A model generated the notes under the pieces. That model searched no databases, was not told the DNA's origin, and was given only the letters and a program-made list of their open reading frames with translations. The position numbers and the translations under genes were made by a program. A stretch of 64,000 bases of DNA from Leishmania martiniquensis. Lineage: Eukaryota > Euglenozoa > Kinetoplastea > Trypanosomatida > Trypanosomatidae. The number at the start of each line of letters is the position of its first letter. Within the stretch, counting starts at the first letter, position 1. Positions 50,470 through 63,600 of the stretch are shown here, in pieces. The stretch lies in NCBI RefSeq assembly GCF_017916325.1, contig NC_090143.1, positions 62,001-126,000 of the forward strand, read 5' to 3'.

Positions 50470-50757
50470 ATGCAGGCGCAGATGATGCTGGGGCAGACCC
50501 TCGAGCACTACGCGCTGATGGACTTTGCGAACCTCGTGCTCGAGCAGTGCTGGGACATCTGCTACGACAACCAACTCACCCGCCCCGAACTCGCCAGCGG
50601 CGAGGTGCCTGATATCCAGGTGCAGAAGATGGACGCCTGCGCACGCAAGTGTGTCGCGCGCCACTTCGAAGTGCTGACACTCCTCTCGGCAACACGCGAG
50701 CTGCGGGAAAAAGAGAGGATGCAGGGCCTCCCGCCCGGTACGCTGACGAACACATAA
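50470..50757 (+). CDS. Small Tim chaperone (Tim9/10/8/13 family)
   Basis: A 95-residue protein with the twin CX3C motif of mitochondrial intermembrane-space small Tims: Cys27-WDI-Cys31 and Cys57-ARK-Cys61, which would form two disulfides by the Mia/Erv oxidative pathway and hold a helical hairpin. Small Tims escort hydrophobic carrier precursors to the inner-membrane translocase. Length and helical composition fit. The spacing between the inner cysteines is 25 residues, wider than the usual 11-16. I cannot tell which of the Tim8, 9, 10 or 13 types it is. No presequence is present or expected. The start is the first ATG in frame after the acceptor. Confidence 0.85.
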   Translation: MQAQMMLGQTLEHYALMDFANLVLEQCWDICYDNQLTRPELASGEVPDIQVQKMDACARKCVARHFEVLTLLSATRELREKERMQGLPPGTLTNT

Positions 50758-51680
50758 ATTTGCCGAGGTGCCGGCGGTGTTTGTGTGTGTGTAAGTGTAT
50801 GCCGCCCGGCTCCGTTTCGCTGAGACAGCTGAAGATGATTGCAGTTCTAACCGAAAAAAAAACCTGTATGCCGTAGCTATCCACGTCGTTTACAGTATCT
50901 GGACAGAACGCGCATCAACAGTGGCGGCTTCAAGAGCGCCCTACTGCTAAAGAAGCAGCACCGTCGATGCGTGCCGATTGGTCTGCGAGGCTGTCTAGAG
51001 AATCCGTGTGTGTGTGAAATTGGTGGAGGTGCGGGGGGAGGCCAGTGCATCGCCGTTGCCCCCAAGCCTGTTACTTCGCTGCGCGCTCGACGTCACACGT
51101 CTTCCACCCCATCTCGACTCTCCTGCGCCGGAGCACTCGCCGGCCTGCCAGCCCCGTGGAGCCTTCAATGGCAGCGCCGGCAGACCTCTGGCACGCCTCA
51201 CCGGACCCGCCAGTTCCACTTCTCTCCTCCTCTTACTTCATTCCTCTCCCCCACCTCCTTGCCACTTCACGGATGGGCATGCACACTACTCAACACGAGC
51301 TCCCCTCCCCTCCCCTCTACTCCTCTCCCTTCCGGAGTTGCTTTATCGCACCTTCTCAGTCTGTTGCGCATGCGAGTACACGTGCACGTGCATGTCCACC
51401 CTTTCGCATTCGTGCTCCGAAGACAGGAAGCGCCAACAAGCAGCCGAGGGCATTCCGTGCTCTGCACATACACACACACACGGAGAGAGAGACAGACAGA
51501 CACCTCCCCCAACTCTGACAGCTGTCGCTCATTACCTCCGCTGCCTCTCTCGGGCGCATCTCTTTGCGCGCGTGCGTCTGTGAGTCCCTCCTCTGCCTTA
51601 GCCCGCGCAACGCGCGACCCCCGCTGTTTTATTTGTTCTGTTCCTCCTCTCACTCCTCTCACGACTGCGTGCGATGCCGA
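50758..51680. other. Spacer upstream of the giant gene
   Basis: Mixed then C/T-rich DNA. Candidate acceptors for the next gene are AG at 51583-51584 and 51600-51601. An ATG at 51674 opens a seven-codon upstream frame in another phase that overlaps the next start. Confidence 0.55.
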
Positions 51681-54600
51681 ATGACAGGACACCTTAACCG
51701 CCAATTGAAGCAACGCGTTCAACGCGTCGGGTGGAGTCGCCGCCTCCACCTCTTTCGGCGTGCTGTCAGCGGCAACGGCAGCGCGTTACGGACTGCCGCG
51801 GTTGCGCCACTCGTGCTGAGCGAGGGGCGGCTGCTCTCGAAACGCGCCCCGAAGCCACGCGCCGACCACCGAACACGGTGGGAAACGGCGGCGCTGCCGC
51901 TGTGCCGTGAGGCGCGGCGTACCGCCTTCGTCGCCGCCGCTACTCCTCCACAATCGCCTCAGGGCTCTGCAGCTGCAGGAGTCGAGCCATCCTCTCCGGC
52001 TGATGCGTTTGCGGTCAGCCCGTCTGCGCGTGCTCGGGAGGATCGAGCAACGCGTTTCTCAGAGCGATGTGCAGCGCGCAACGGCATCGACGATGGGCGC
52101 GGGTCAGACGCGCCGCTGTTCTTTTCGCCTGCTGTGGTAGCGCGCGGAGTGCACACCGCCGGCGCGCACCCGCATGACTCGGCAGCAACTGTCATGAAGG
52201 ATATGCGCATACTAGCTCATGGGCGCCAGGGCACCCTGCACCAGCCCCTCCTCAAATCAGCACGTCAGCGAGCAGCGGCGGTGAGGCGGCATCGGAGAGG
52301 AAGTATTCGCGGCGTGTGGGCCGGCATGCGCTGCGTGTCTTCGGTGCCCGCGCTCAACACTCAGGGCAGCGGCCCCCTCATGCGCCCATTGTCGCACCAC
52401 GCGGCGAGGAGGCTTCGAAGGAGCAGCGCTCCCGCCGCCGCATTGCGATCTCTTTTTTCTTGTCCAGTTGCCGAGGACAGGCGGAGAGTCGCACGGGGAT
52501 GGGAGGCGTCGTCGTCCGCTGCCCTCGTGTCATCCTCAAGGGCGCCTCGTGTGAGGCTTCGACTTAATGCGGCGTGGCACCGTATGTGTAAGGAAGCACT
52601 CGCGGGGCATTTGCGCGACAGTAGCGCCCGTCGCTGGTGGGGCCTCTCGGCGGAAGCGGAGCTGCGGGTGCACTTTCAGCGCGCCTTGCGCTGGAGGTCG
52701 AACGCTTGTGCGCACGCTGCCGGTGGCCGTGAGCAGTTGGCGGGGGCGGTGATGCGGCCGATGGCGGCTTTCGTTGTGGAGACGTACGCGTCTCTGTGCG
52801 GAAGGCTGGTGGGCGCTCGCAGCGGAGACGCCGCCCTCTCGGCAGGTGCGCGTCACCCATCGGTTTCATCGGAGCTGCAGTGGCAGCTGCTCGCGCTTCT
52901 CGTGCTCGCGGATGAGGTGTGTGCCGCGCTTGGTAGCAGCAATGTTGGCTCCGCACCCGCGTCGCGCCGGCTCGGTGACGATACAGATTCTTCTGTTGTC
53001 AGCGAGTGCATCGTCGCCGTGACGGCTGCGCAGTTGTGTGCGCTGAGGCATGTCGGCTCCCACGTAGGTGTGGCTGACGCCACTACCACTGGCACAGGGC
53101 GCAGCGAAGCAAACGCGCGAGAAGCGACTGCGGAAGCGCGATACCGTCTTCATGCCGCGCGCGCCACTCGTCGTCTTGTGGAAAGTCTGTTGATCTTGTG
53201 CCACATGGAGCCGCATCAAGGTGCTGCTTTACTGCCCCCAGAGCGAAGCGCCGCCTGCGCCATGTGCTCGCTGGACTGTTGGCTGGGGCAGCAACTCTGC
53301 TGCCTCGCTGGGGCTTCTTGTGGCCCATCGCACGCTGTGAGTGGGCACAGCGATGAAGGCGAGGCGTTCTCGGCACCTCTCCTGCTGCTTCTTCGTCTTC
53401 TGGTGCAGAGCACCTCGTGGCTGGACCGCGTTTCGTCTGCTGAGGCGGAGAGCGCACCATACATACGTCGGGTGTGCGCCGCCGTGCTTCTGATTGAAGG
53501 CGTCGTCGCGCGTGCCACGGAGGGTGCGCAAACGCGCTGCGCAGACACACTCCGCGGAGCCCTACAGCTGTCACGGCCTCTCGTTCGCGAAGATGGCGGC
53601 GTGGAGAGTGTGGTGCCATCTTGCACGGTGAGGTCACCGCAACGCACGCAACTTCGCTCTCAGTTGTTTCATGAAAGCACCGACGCGGAAGGTTTGGCCG
53701 CACCATTACCGGCCGTCACCGGCTGCTTTGTGTGCACCGTGCTTGACAGCTGCGCGCCGTCGACTTTACGCCTGTTGCTGTTCTCAGGGACCCCATCCCA
53801 ACGCCTTCAATCGGAGACCAGCGGCCCCGAGGAGCCGGCAGATTGGGAGCTGGCTGCGGAGGTGATGATGCTGCTTGCCCCAGGGATGGCTCTCAGTATG
53901 GCGTGGCGGCATCGTCACACTCGCGCCGTGCAGTCGATGCTCTGCACATCCGCCGTGCCGATCGCGATGGCAGCCAAGTGCGCCGGTGCTGTTGAAGGCG
54001 CTGGCACCACCGCATCGGTTCCAGGTCACTTGGATGCCGCAGCACACTCTGTACTCCTGCAACGATGCGACGCGCTGAAGCAGGTGTGCCACCGATTGAG
54101 CGCCTCGGCAGGGTCGGACACATTCCCCGCCCTTGAGCCGGCCGCCTTGCTGCTCCCGTGGTCGCAACAGTGGTCAAGTCCATTCCTGTGCTTCGTTTTT
54201 TCTCAACTGCACCCGCCAGCGGTCGCGAGGATGGCTGAGGCGGTGCTGGAGAGGCTCGTACCAATGCCTTCACTCTTCTCGGCAGTCCCTCACGAAGCGC
54301 ACTCGGGCGCGCGCCGAGCTGCGGCGCCGGCGACGAGGCCAAACAGAAAAGAGGAAGAGTGCAGGGGGGCTGGAGAGGTCGTGGGGACGACCCGGCATCA
54401 ATTAGCGGTGCTGGCGCTTCACAGCACTCTCGCGTCCGCTTCATCTGAGGATGTTCGGGCAGAGGTGGCGCAGGTTTTACTCTCTCGCCTCTGCGCGGTA
54501 CTCACAAGGAACGCATGCACGATGAAGAGGAGTGACGCTGATCTTACGAGGATGCGAGTGCACGTTGCTTGCCTCTGCCTTGCCGTCTTGCTGGCATGCA

Positions 54601-57600
54601 CCTCGACGTCGCCACGTGACCAGGCCGCCGCTATGCATCAGCTTCTTACAGCGCTCACATCCCTGGCCGATGATGGAGAACACCCGCCGCACAGCAGGCG
54701 AGAAGGGGATGACGTGTATGCAGTGCTGCACAGTTGGTGTCGGGGGGCTTTGGGCGACATGATCCTAGCGCGGCACGCACAGCTCTCTCGGTGGTGCTCT
54801 CTGTGCGTAAGGGGCGCTCCAGCGGAGCTCCGCAGCAATGAGGCCCCGTATGGCGGCCCGCTTAGGCCTCCATCACCAGCGGACCATTTAGCGGCGTGGT
54901 GGGAGGACCAGCCACGTCTACGCAAAGACTGCAACTGGACAGGGGCACGGCTGATGCGGCTATGCAACACCGCCGCGCACCTCGCCGCCACGCCAACGGC
55001 AACCCCCATTGTACCCTCTCCGAGACAGCTGCCGGGCCTGCCGGCTTTCTCCGTGGCGGACGCAGAGGCTGCGAAGGTGGCCTGCACGGCCGCCTACGAC
55101 ACACTGAGTCTGGAGCAGCTTTGCCACCTCGCGCTTGCCTCTGCAGCCCCCCCGCTTCTCGAAGCGAGCCAGACAGCCCCCACTGCAGGAACGGAATCGT
55201 CTACCACGTCTGCGCGGCCTCCAACTCCTTTAGTAAATCGTTCATGTGTTTGCGCGCTTGTCACCACCGAGGGGGGCGCCCTGCTGCTTGGCAGTGATCT
55301 CAGCTCTGAGGTTGGGGTCAGGAGCATCTTCAGGCACACGGCGACTCAGGCGCAGGCGCGTGAGGATGGCGCGCTGAACGTCTTGCAGCACCACCAGGGG
55401 CGGCTCCTCACTGATCGGCAGCGACAGAGCCTCGTGAAGGCGCTGCGTGACTTTTCGCAGCGGCGCTCCGTGAAGGAGGCGGTTGCGCTCTTCTACGCGC
55501 TTGAGCGCCAACACCGGCGTCTGCAGCTGGCAGAGGCGGAGCTGTTTGCGGAGACAGCACGGCGGGCACCGCTGGTGTTCCTCGTACGCTTGTTACTCTA
55601 CGTACCGCCACCGTGCAAGAGCGCGGTGCTGGCTAGGGCCATTATCGCCGGCGCGTGGAAGGCATACCAGCGTGCGCTGCAGCGGCACAGCCGGCAGGTG
55701 GCAGAAGCAGCAGTGGAGGAGACGTGGCCCGGCGGCCAGCGCGAAAAGCTGCCCATCCCGTCACGTCTTCGCCGCCTGTCACGCCGCCGCATCGAACAGG
55801 CGTGGTACGAAAGTCTGGCGGTGGCACTCCGCGCGTTGGCGCTTATCCCCAGTACCAGCGCTGCAGACGGGCCTCATGAGGAGCAGCACCGGGCTCTCTC
55901 CCTGCTCCAGCGACTTGTATACGCGCGTCCGCGCTCGATGCAGCCCCTCTCGCTGCCACGGCCGGCATCCTCGTCTTCTGCGGGTGCTGCCGTGCCTGCT
56001 GATGAATGGGACAGCGGCACGGTGCAGGGCGCCCAGTTGCTCACTGCGCTACTGCGGTCGTCGCCATGGTCAGGTGCGCCGCACACGCCTCATGAGCCGC
56101 AAAAGGCGGCGTTGAGCCACTCAGTGAAGACGCTATGCCAAATCGTTCAGCTCTGCGACGCCAACGGGGACTCGGTCACCGCCATGCGCGCATACTTGCG
56201 CGTTGCCAACTCGCATGCGCTGCCACCACCGGCGCACTCGCATCCTCCGTCATCGGCGGCGCCGGTGGTGGCAGCCCACGATTCAGCGAAGCAGATCCGC
56301 TTGACGGCCCACGCGCATCACGCACAGGTCATACCGCTGCCGCTGCTGCTGCCATTGGAAACGTGCATTTCTCTTGTCCACTTGGCCAGCATGCACGTGG
56401 CAGCCGCGTGCGATGAAGGGGCCGTTGCCCACGCCATTCGAGCGACGGCGGCGTCTGGTGAGCATCATCAGGAGTCGTCGGAGGCGTTCGCCCCGGGAGC
56501 GCCATCAGACCCCGATGCGCTACGGAGCGGTACTGCGCTGGTGGAGGACTCTTTCGATAGGAGAGTAGGCCGCGGCGATGCGGAAACGAAGGCGCGGCCG
56601 TATTTGCGCGCCGCCTTGGAGGCCGGTGCTGTCGCGCCATCGGACGCCGTCACCGAGTCCGCTGCCGAGATCGCCCGTTTGGCGAGTACGCCTGCCCGAG
56701 GTGGGACGCGGGGAGGCAACGTCGACCGCGCCAACGACAAGGCTACACCGGTCACCGTTGCCACTGTAGCGACCGCTGATGACAGTCACGTGATGGAGTA
56801 CGCGGCGAATTGCATAGCGGCAGTGCAGCGACTCTCGCCGACGCTACCGGACCGACTCAGGCGCGTCCTGGACGCCGACAGCGCCCTCATTCCGTTGACG
56901 GCAGCGCTGCATGACGCACTGCAGTGGTGCCGACTGCGGCCGCGATCGATGCCGGCTCGCGAGGGTGCTACCATAATAGCGGACGGACTCGATACCGCCT
57001 CGCTGCACTTGCTGGCCGACCATGCAGACAGCGACAACCCCGCTGCTGTCGACGTGGTGACGCCGCTGTTAGCAGCGCTGTTTCAGCTGGAGGGTGCAGA
57101 GATGAGCGATGTGGTCAACGTTGCACCCCTCCACCCCGTTACGCCGTTCGCCGCGAACGCAGCGGCGATTGGGACTGTAAGCGACGCCGGCGCTGCCATG
57201 GAGGAGGTGGAGGGGCGGGAGACATCTTGCATGGTGGTGGTGGTGACGCGTCGCACCTTTTTGTGTCGCGCTGCGCGTGCGAACCTCGATGTCTGGCGCC
57301 TCGTAAGGCACGCCGACGTCTTGCTGAGCTACACTTGGGACTACGTGTGGGAGCTCTACCGAATGGAGTCGACAGTGCTGTGGGTGTCTCCGGCACAGCA
57401 GCAGCGCGCCTACCTGGCCGTTGCCGAGTGCGCTCAGGTGATTGTGGCTGCCTTGCAAGCGCTAGATGTATGGGCTGTGGAGATGCTCGCGCACGAGGCG
57501 CGTCAGCGAGGCTACGACGACAACCAAGGCGACGAGCTGCCCTCTCTCAGAACTACCGGAAACAGTGTGCCTACTGCACCCTCGAGCGAGTGGGGGCTGC

Positions 57601-60600
57601 AGAGATCTGTGGATGAGTGGCGTGGCCGGTTGCGAAGTGAGATGCTGGAGCGGGTCCTTGTGCGGCTGCTCAACGACAGCGACCTACCCGATGCCGCCGT
57701 GGCCTGCCGCGGCGAAAAGGCGCTGGCAACACTCCCGTGTTGTCTTCCGTCATGGGGGAGAGCAGATACAACATCCGCCGCGATCGCGCACCTGTTGGCG
57801 CTGATCCAGCACAGCAGAACCGCTCTCGAGAACTGCTCTCCTTCGAAGGCACTGATGCAGCTGGCGGGCGACTCCCTACGCGGCGGTGTGGCGACGACGC
57901 AGCAGTTCTGCGACGCACTCAGCCCACTCATGCATACCTCGCTTGCAGGCGTCGACGGTGCAAGGGCCATGTTGCCCGTGCACCTCAGTCATCTCGCACT
58001 GGACAGCCTCTCTTACGTCCTCCATTGTGTGACGGTGGCGGCCATGTCGCCGCGCCCACCGCAAACCATCGCCGCGCTGGCGGAGCTCGAAATCGGTGGT
58101 ATCGCGGCGCTGCTCGCGCGGGTGGCGGCAGCGGAAGGTGTGCTGCAGCATACAGCGTCGCTCGTCGAGCACGCGCTATTGCGCATCGAGCTGACTGACT
58201 TCGCGCCGCACACCGCCGATGCGCAGCTCCTCCGCACACTTTGGTGTCTGTCGGCCACCTTGAAGTACACTGCGGTGCTACTGGACGAGTGCATGGCTTG
58301 GTGGACGCTTCTTGACCTCGAGGCAGCGACGGCCACTGCGCCGCCAAGCGAGCTCCTGCAGGCCATTGACACATCGGGCAGGAACTGTGGTGGCACCTTC
58401 ACCTCTGCACGCATGCCACCGGTCAGCGACGGCGTGCTGGCGGACCTCCGGGCGCAGCTAAGGCGGCTGGCAGCCGCGTTTGCGGATCTTTACGCCCTTG
58501 GCTGGTGCGGTGGCGTTCATGCGCATCTTCCAGAGGACTTTCGCGCGCGACTGTGGAGCCGAGACGAGTCGCGTGCACAACATCTGCATGTTTGCTTGGC
58601 GCTGCATCACCTCACAGGCGCCTCTGGTGATGCCGCGGTCTCTTCGCGGCTGACAGGGGTGGCGGAAGCGCTCGAGCAGGCTCTTGCGCTTCACCCCTCC
58701 GCCTCGGCCGTCTCAGGGTCGAGGAGAGGCAGCGCGATACCGAAGCAGTCAGGCTCCATCGACATGGATGCATTCATAAGGGACAGGGACGAAGGCGTCA
58801 CAGAGGCGGCGCGGCGCACGGCGCTGGTGGCCACGCGAACGATAGAGCGCATGTTGCTTGCCTATTTGGCGCTAAGGAAGGGCGGCGCCGGGGTGGCAGG
58901 ACGCACACCCGGCCCAGTGACGCTGGTGTCGATCACCGCCGTCGAAGCTTCCCTCCAGCGAGCTCTAATGCATCACCTGCCGCTGTCGCAGCGGGCGCTG
59001 CTCTGGCGTCTGTTTCCGGTGCTCATCGATGATGGCTGTCACGCTCCTAGCGTTTACGAGGCAACGCCAGATGGGGCGAGCGGTGATGCGCCGCAGTCAA
59101 TGTCGTGCGAGACTGCTGTTGCCGAAGAGAGGCCATGGGGTGCAATGTGTGCCGTGCCGACAGCGGTGTGGCGGCAGTTGGTGCGCTTGGGCGAGGGAAG
59201 GGAATCTATGGGAAGCGATGGAGCGCTTCGATCGGGCACTGCTTCTGAGGATGCATCTGTGATGCACAGCGAGCGCCTTGTCGTGTACGCAGCCCTCCTC
59301 TCCCGAAGACCCCTGGTGTTGGCGGGTGTCGTATGTCATCCTCTCGTGCGACACCATCAACTGGCCGAGACGCTGCGAGAGCAGCGGCAGCAGGTGCAGG
59401 TTGGCGCCAGCAGCGCAAGTGCCGCAGGCGTTTCGAAGGGCATGTCGTGCGAGTGGCTCAAGAGGCTGCTGCTGTACGGCGCAGAAGATGACACGATAGA
59501 GGAAGCGAAACTGGCGGCAAGCGGCGAGGCCGGCGAGCCCGCCCTGCCCATTGTAGGGGCAACAGTGGGCAGCCCCCTCAACGAGGACGGCGGTGGCGGG
59601 TCGCTGTGCACGTCCTTACGAGGCCCCCTCCCGTTCTTGCTCTCACATTCTATGCGAGAGCAATTCGTGTCCGTGCTCACTCTTGCAGTGCTGCGCGATG
59701 CATCGCTCATCTGCGTGGATCATGTTGGTGTCCCCTTGGCTGCCGCCGCCAACGCAGCGGGCGGGGCTGCAGCTTGCCCGCCGTCGCTGTCGCAGCCCTC
59801 GTCCTTCATGTCCCCCTTAGCGGTGGAGGCATTGGTGGCCCAGAAGCGAGAGCGTATGTTGATGGAGCTAGTGCAGCATCTTGGCTACGTCGCCCCACAT
59901 GCGCTGCGCACGGCGTTTCAGTGGATTACGGGGACGCCGTATCCGCCCAAAGCGCGCGAGCCGTTGTCCTCCGTCTTGTCCGCAGAAGAGGTGCCGCAGG
60001 CTGAGTTGGAGGGCATCACGCTGAGCTGCGTGGACGCCACCTCACTGCGCCGAGTGCAGGTTGCACTGCTGTCATGTGGCCCATGGCCGACTGGCGTGGC
60101 TCGAGCGCTTCTCGAGTACGCGGCTCGTGTACACGTCGCAGCCCCGGCAGGGCCTGTGACCCAGGCGCACAGCAGCGGCGATCACACGACAAAGGCGCCG
60201 TTCTCAGAGACACGTGAGCTCTATCGTGAGCTGAAGTGGCAGCCCGACAAGGAGCAGTACGGTGTCGATGCTACATCACGCGCGCTAGCAGCAGCCGCGC
60301 AACTCCGACTCGACGCCACTGGAGGTGTGCGGATGCCGAGCGTGCGACGCTCTCTGCAGCACCACAGCGCCGACGTGGGCGGAAGCCCACTGCGCGAGCG
60401 GCACGAAAACAGCAGCGACGCCTCCGCGTCCTGTTTTCCAGCCGGCGCTGCTGCACTGCCCTCGTCGGCTGAAACTTCTGGGTCGAAACTGTCGGCGCAC
60501 TATCGAGCGAACCACTTTCGCGTGGGGTCGTCACCGCGACTGCTTCCCGAAGCCGCTGAGGAGAGTTCCTGCGTCGACAGCACCAGGCAGGCGGATTACC

Positions 60601-63600
60601 CTTCTGCCGATGTGCCGCTCTCTGCGATTCAGTTGGCGTGCGAAAAAGGCGCGTACTTGGTGAGGGGTGTCCGCGCAGCTGATGCACCACATGCGGAGGG
60701 GGCAGCAGCGCGCATGGCGCTGCGCATGCGAGAGCTCGCCATGGCGCCATCCTACACCGCCTGCGCTCACCTCCTCGTTGACGACGCGTTTTCGGCAGAC
60801 GTGACGGCGCTGCCGACGACGCATGTGACGGCTACCTTGATGTGCGCTTGGCACACGCTGCTGTTGCGCGCTGCCGAGTTGGACTGCTGTGAAGAGACTT
60901 CGGTCAGTGCTGGCGGTCACAATAGGGCCGTGACGGCCGAGGTGCAAAGCTCGACACGAAAGCTGCAGCGTTCCGAAGGCAGTTCCAGAGACCCTCGCAG
61001 CATGGCACTACTGGAGGTGTACGCGATGTTCTTCCTCTTGGCATCGCGTATGCATGGCCGACTTACCGCCACCATGTCACCCTGCCAACAGCCAGAGGTG
61101 CACCAGCTGCTGTTGAGTGAACAGCGCCGGCTGCGCTCGTTGAAGCAGGAAGTAGCAGCGTATTGGGCGGCAGTGTGGGCAGACGAGGTGATGGTGTCGG
61201 AGCCTGTGCTCCGCTGCAGCACCGCGAGCGAAGCAGAAGCGATTGGTGCTCGCATCGACAAGTACTGCCGCAGCGGTGCGGACGGAGGTGGCATGCCCTC
61301 CCTCACGTTCGGTCCCCTGAACCTGCGGGAGCACCTGCGTCGCGCGCAAGCACGTATGCAGACGACGTCGAATGAGCGTTCAGCGTCGTGCTCGTCCTTA
61401 AAGACCTCGCGTTCTTCAGAGGCGGAGGACTGCGGTGCTGCAGCGGAGCTCGTGGATGTGCACAAGGAGATCTCTGCACAGCTGCGTGACGCGTGCGCGA
61501 GAATGACACTGCGTCCGCGCGTCCTTACCGCAGAGGGGTCGGCGAGGCCGCAAGACGCTGATGCCCACATCAATCCGGAGCAGGCGTGGTCCTTGTGGCC
61601 GCCGGCCGCCTCAGAGGCATACCGGCTGCGGGCATCCATGCGCGAGAGCCTGAGGGCCGATGCCCTTGTCACTGTTACGCTCCGCCACCCGGTCTCGGTA
61701 GTTGCCTACCTGCGCGCGTGGCAGCGAGAGCACGAGCCCGTGCTTGAGAGCCGTCTCTCAAGCACAAGTGCAGCGCGGCCAGTTGGGAGCGTAAGGACCT
61801 CCGCTCTGAGCGCATACAACGTGGAGGGTGCGGCGTGCGTGGTGCTACCGGCGGTGTGCGTGCAGTCCTCTCCTGCGGTCCCGAGAAACGATGCACAGCG
61901 GATATCGCTGATGGATGTGTGGCGTGCGGTCGATGCGTTCGAGGGGCGTGGATGCCTCGTACTTGCATGCATGCCACGCGGAAGTCACGGGCACGCATCC
62001 GAATGCGGCGTTACGTGTGGCCGTGGTGAAGGCGCCATCTCAGCAGGCCCTTTTCAGGGCGGCTTGGAAAGCGCAGCAGGCGGGGGTGACCCCGCCGGCG
62101 CAGGTTTGGTGATGCAAGCATTCTTTGATGTGGTGTCGCGCGAGGACGCGCGCCTTCAGAAGGGGCAGCAGCAGCTAAGGCGGCAGCGCGCAGGGCGCCC
62201 TTCCGAAAAGGCCCCCAGCGCTGACGCGCTCGTGCTGCTGTCCGTCCTGCGTCAACTGCGTCAGCGGCTGCTTCCGCCGCCTGCGGGCAAAGCTACTGTC
62301 ACGGTGCCCGGTGCATGTGGCAGGGAGATGTCTTCTGCAGCTCCGTTGGCGGGGTGCGAGGGCGACATGGCACGCTCTGTGTCCCAATGGGCCGCCTTCG
62401 TTCCTCTTTCCCATACACGCACACGAAGCACTCCGCCCACTCGCCGCAGCGGTGGATCTGGCGACGCTGACACGGACCCATGGCCTTCGGGGCCTTTGCG
62501 TGATGACACCGCCTGGAGCACCTACCTCCACATACTTCACCTATGCGGCGATGGTCTACGGAGCCGGGCTGCGCGGCGTCGCGGGCGTCGTGCCGCGCCG
62601 TCTGCGGCCACTGTGACACACGTCGCACACCAGCTGCAACGATTGATGACGCTCGCCCGTCTTGAGGAGCAGACAGCCCACCCTTCAGTGCCGTCTGCAC
62701 GCCGGTCTCGCCTGCTGAGTGATGAAGATTCGGAGCGCATCATCTGCTTTCAGATACGCGGTCTGCAGCGCATCCGAGACCACGTACGCATTCTGGGATG
62801 GACCGTCGAGCAGCACATGGAGCTGCTGCTAGCGCAGGAGAGTGTGTTAGCAACGGTGACTGCGGTATGCGCGCTTCAGGGCCGCCCTCACCGTGATGGA
62901 GAGTGCTCGCTCGGAGAGGGGTCGAGCGGCACCGTTTCATCAGGGTGCGCCGGACTCTCCAGAAGACCACCAAGGCGAGTTGCTCCAGGAGCGTATGAAA
63001 GGCCTGTCAACCGAGTCGAACAGGCGACAGCAGCGTGCTTCTACCCTGCACTGGCACACCTACTGCGACAGCGCTTTGTAGCAACCCCGTCTAGCCGCAC
63101 CACGAGCACATCCGCGCCTGAGGCATCCACGTCACGACTGGTGTTTCCTCTCGTGGATCGTACGCCGCGTGCTCCGCATGCGACAACAGCGGTGGTGACC
63201 GAGTTTGGGGGTGCTGCTGCTGCTTCGGCGCCTCGCCAACATGGCCCCGCCCCCTCCCTAGCACCGCAGACGACAGCAACAACAGCGACAGCAGAGAGCG
63301 ACAGAGTGGCTTCGACTCTGTTGACCAGCATACATGCTGCCCTCTCTGAAGCGAGAGAGCAAGGGGGCCATCCAGCTCACCGACACCCCATCTGCGAGGC
63401 GGCGCACCCCTGTCCTACCCCGACCCCTGGCAGAACCTGCAACGACCTGCATGCGCTTCTCTCTGCTGTCGTCGCCGCTGTGCAACGGCGCTCGCGCGAC
63501 GCCGATCCGCGACTGCTTTTTGCCTTCCTCAGCGGCAGGGAGCGGGACGCACTGTGGCCGCTCTGGGCCTCTGCAGAGGCGTCTTATCTGGAGCTAATGA

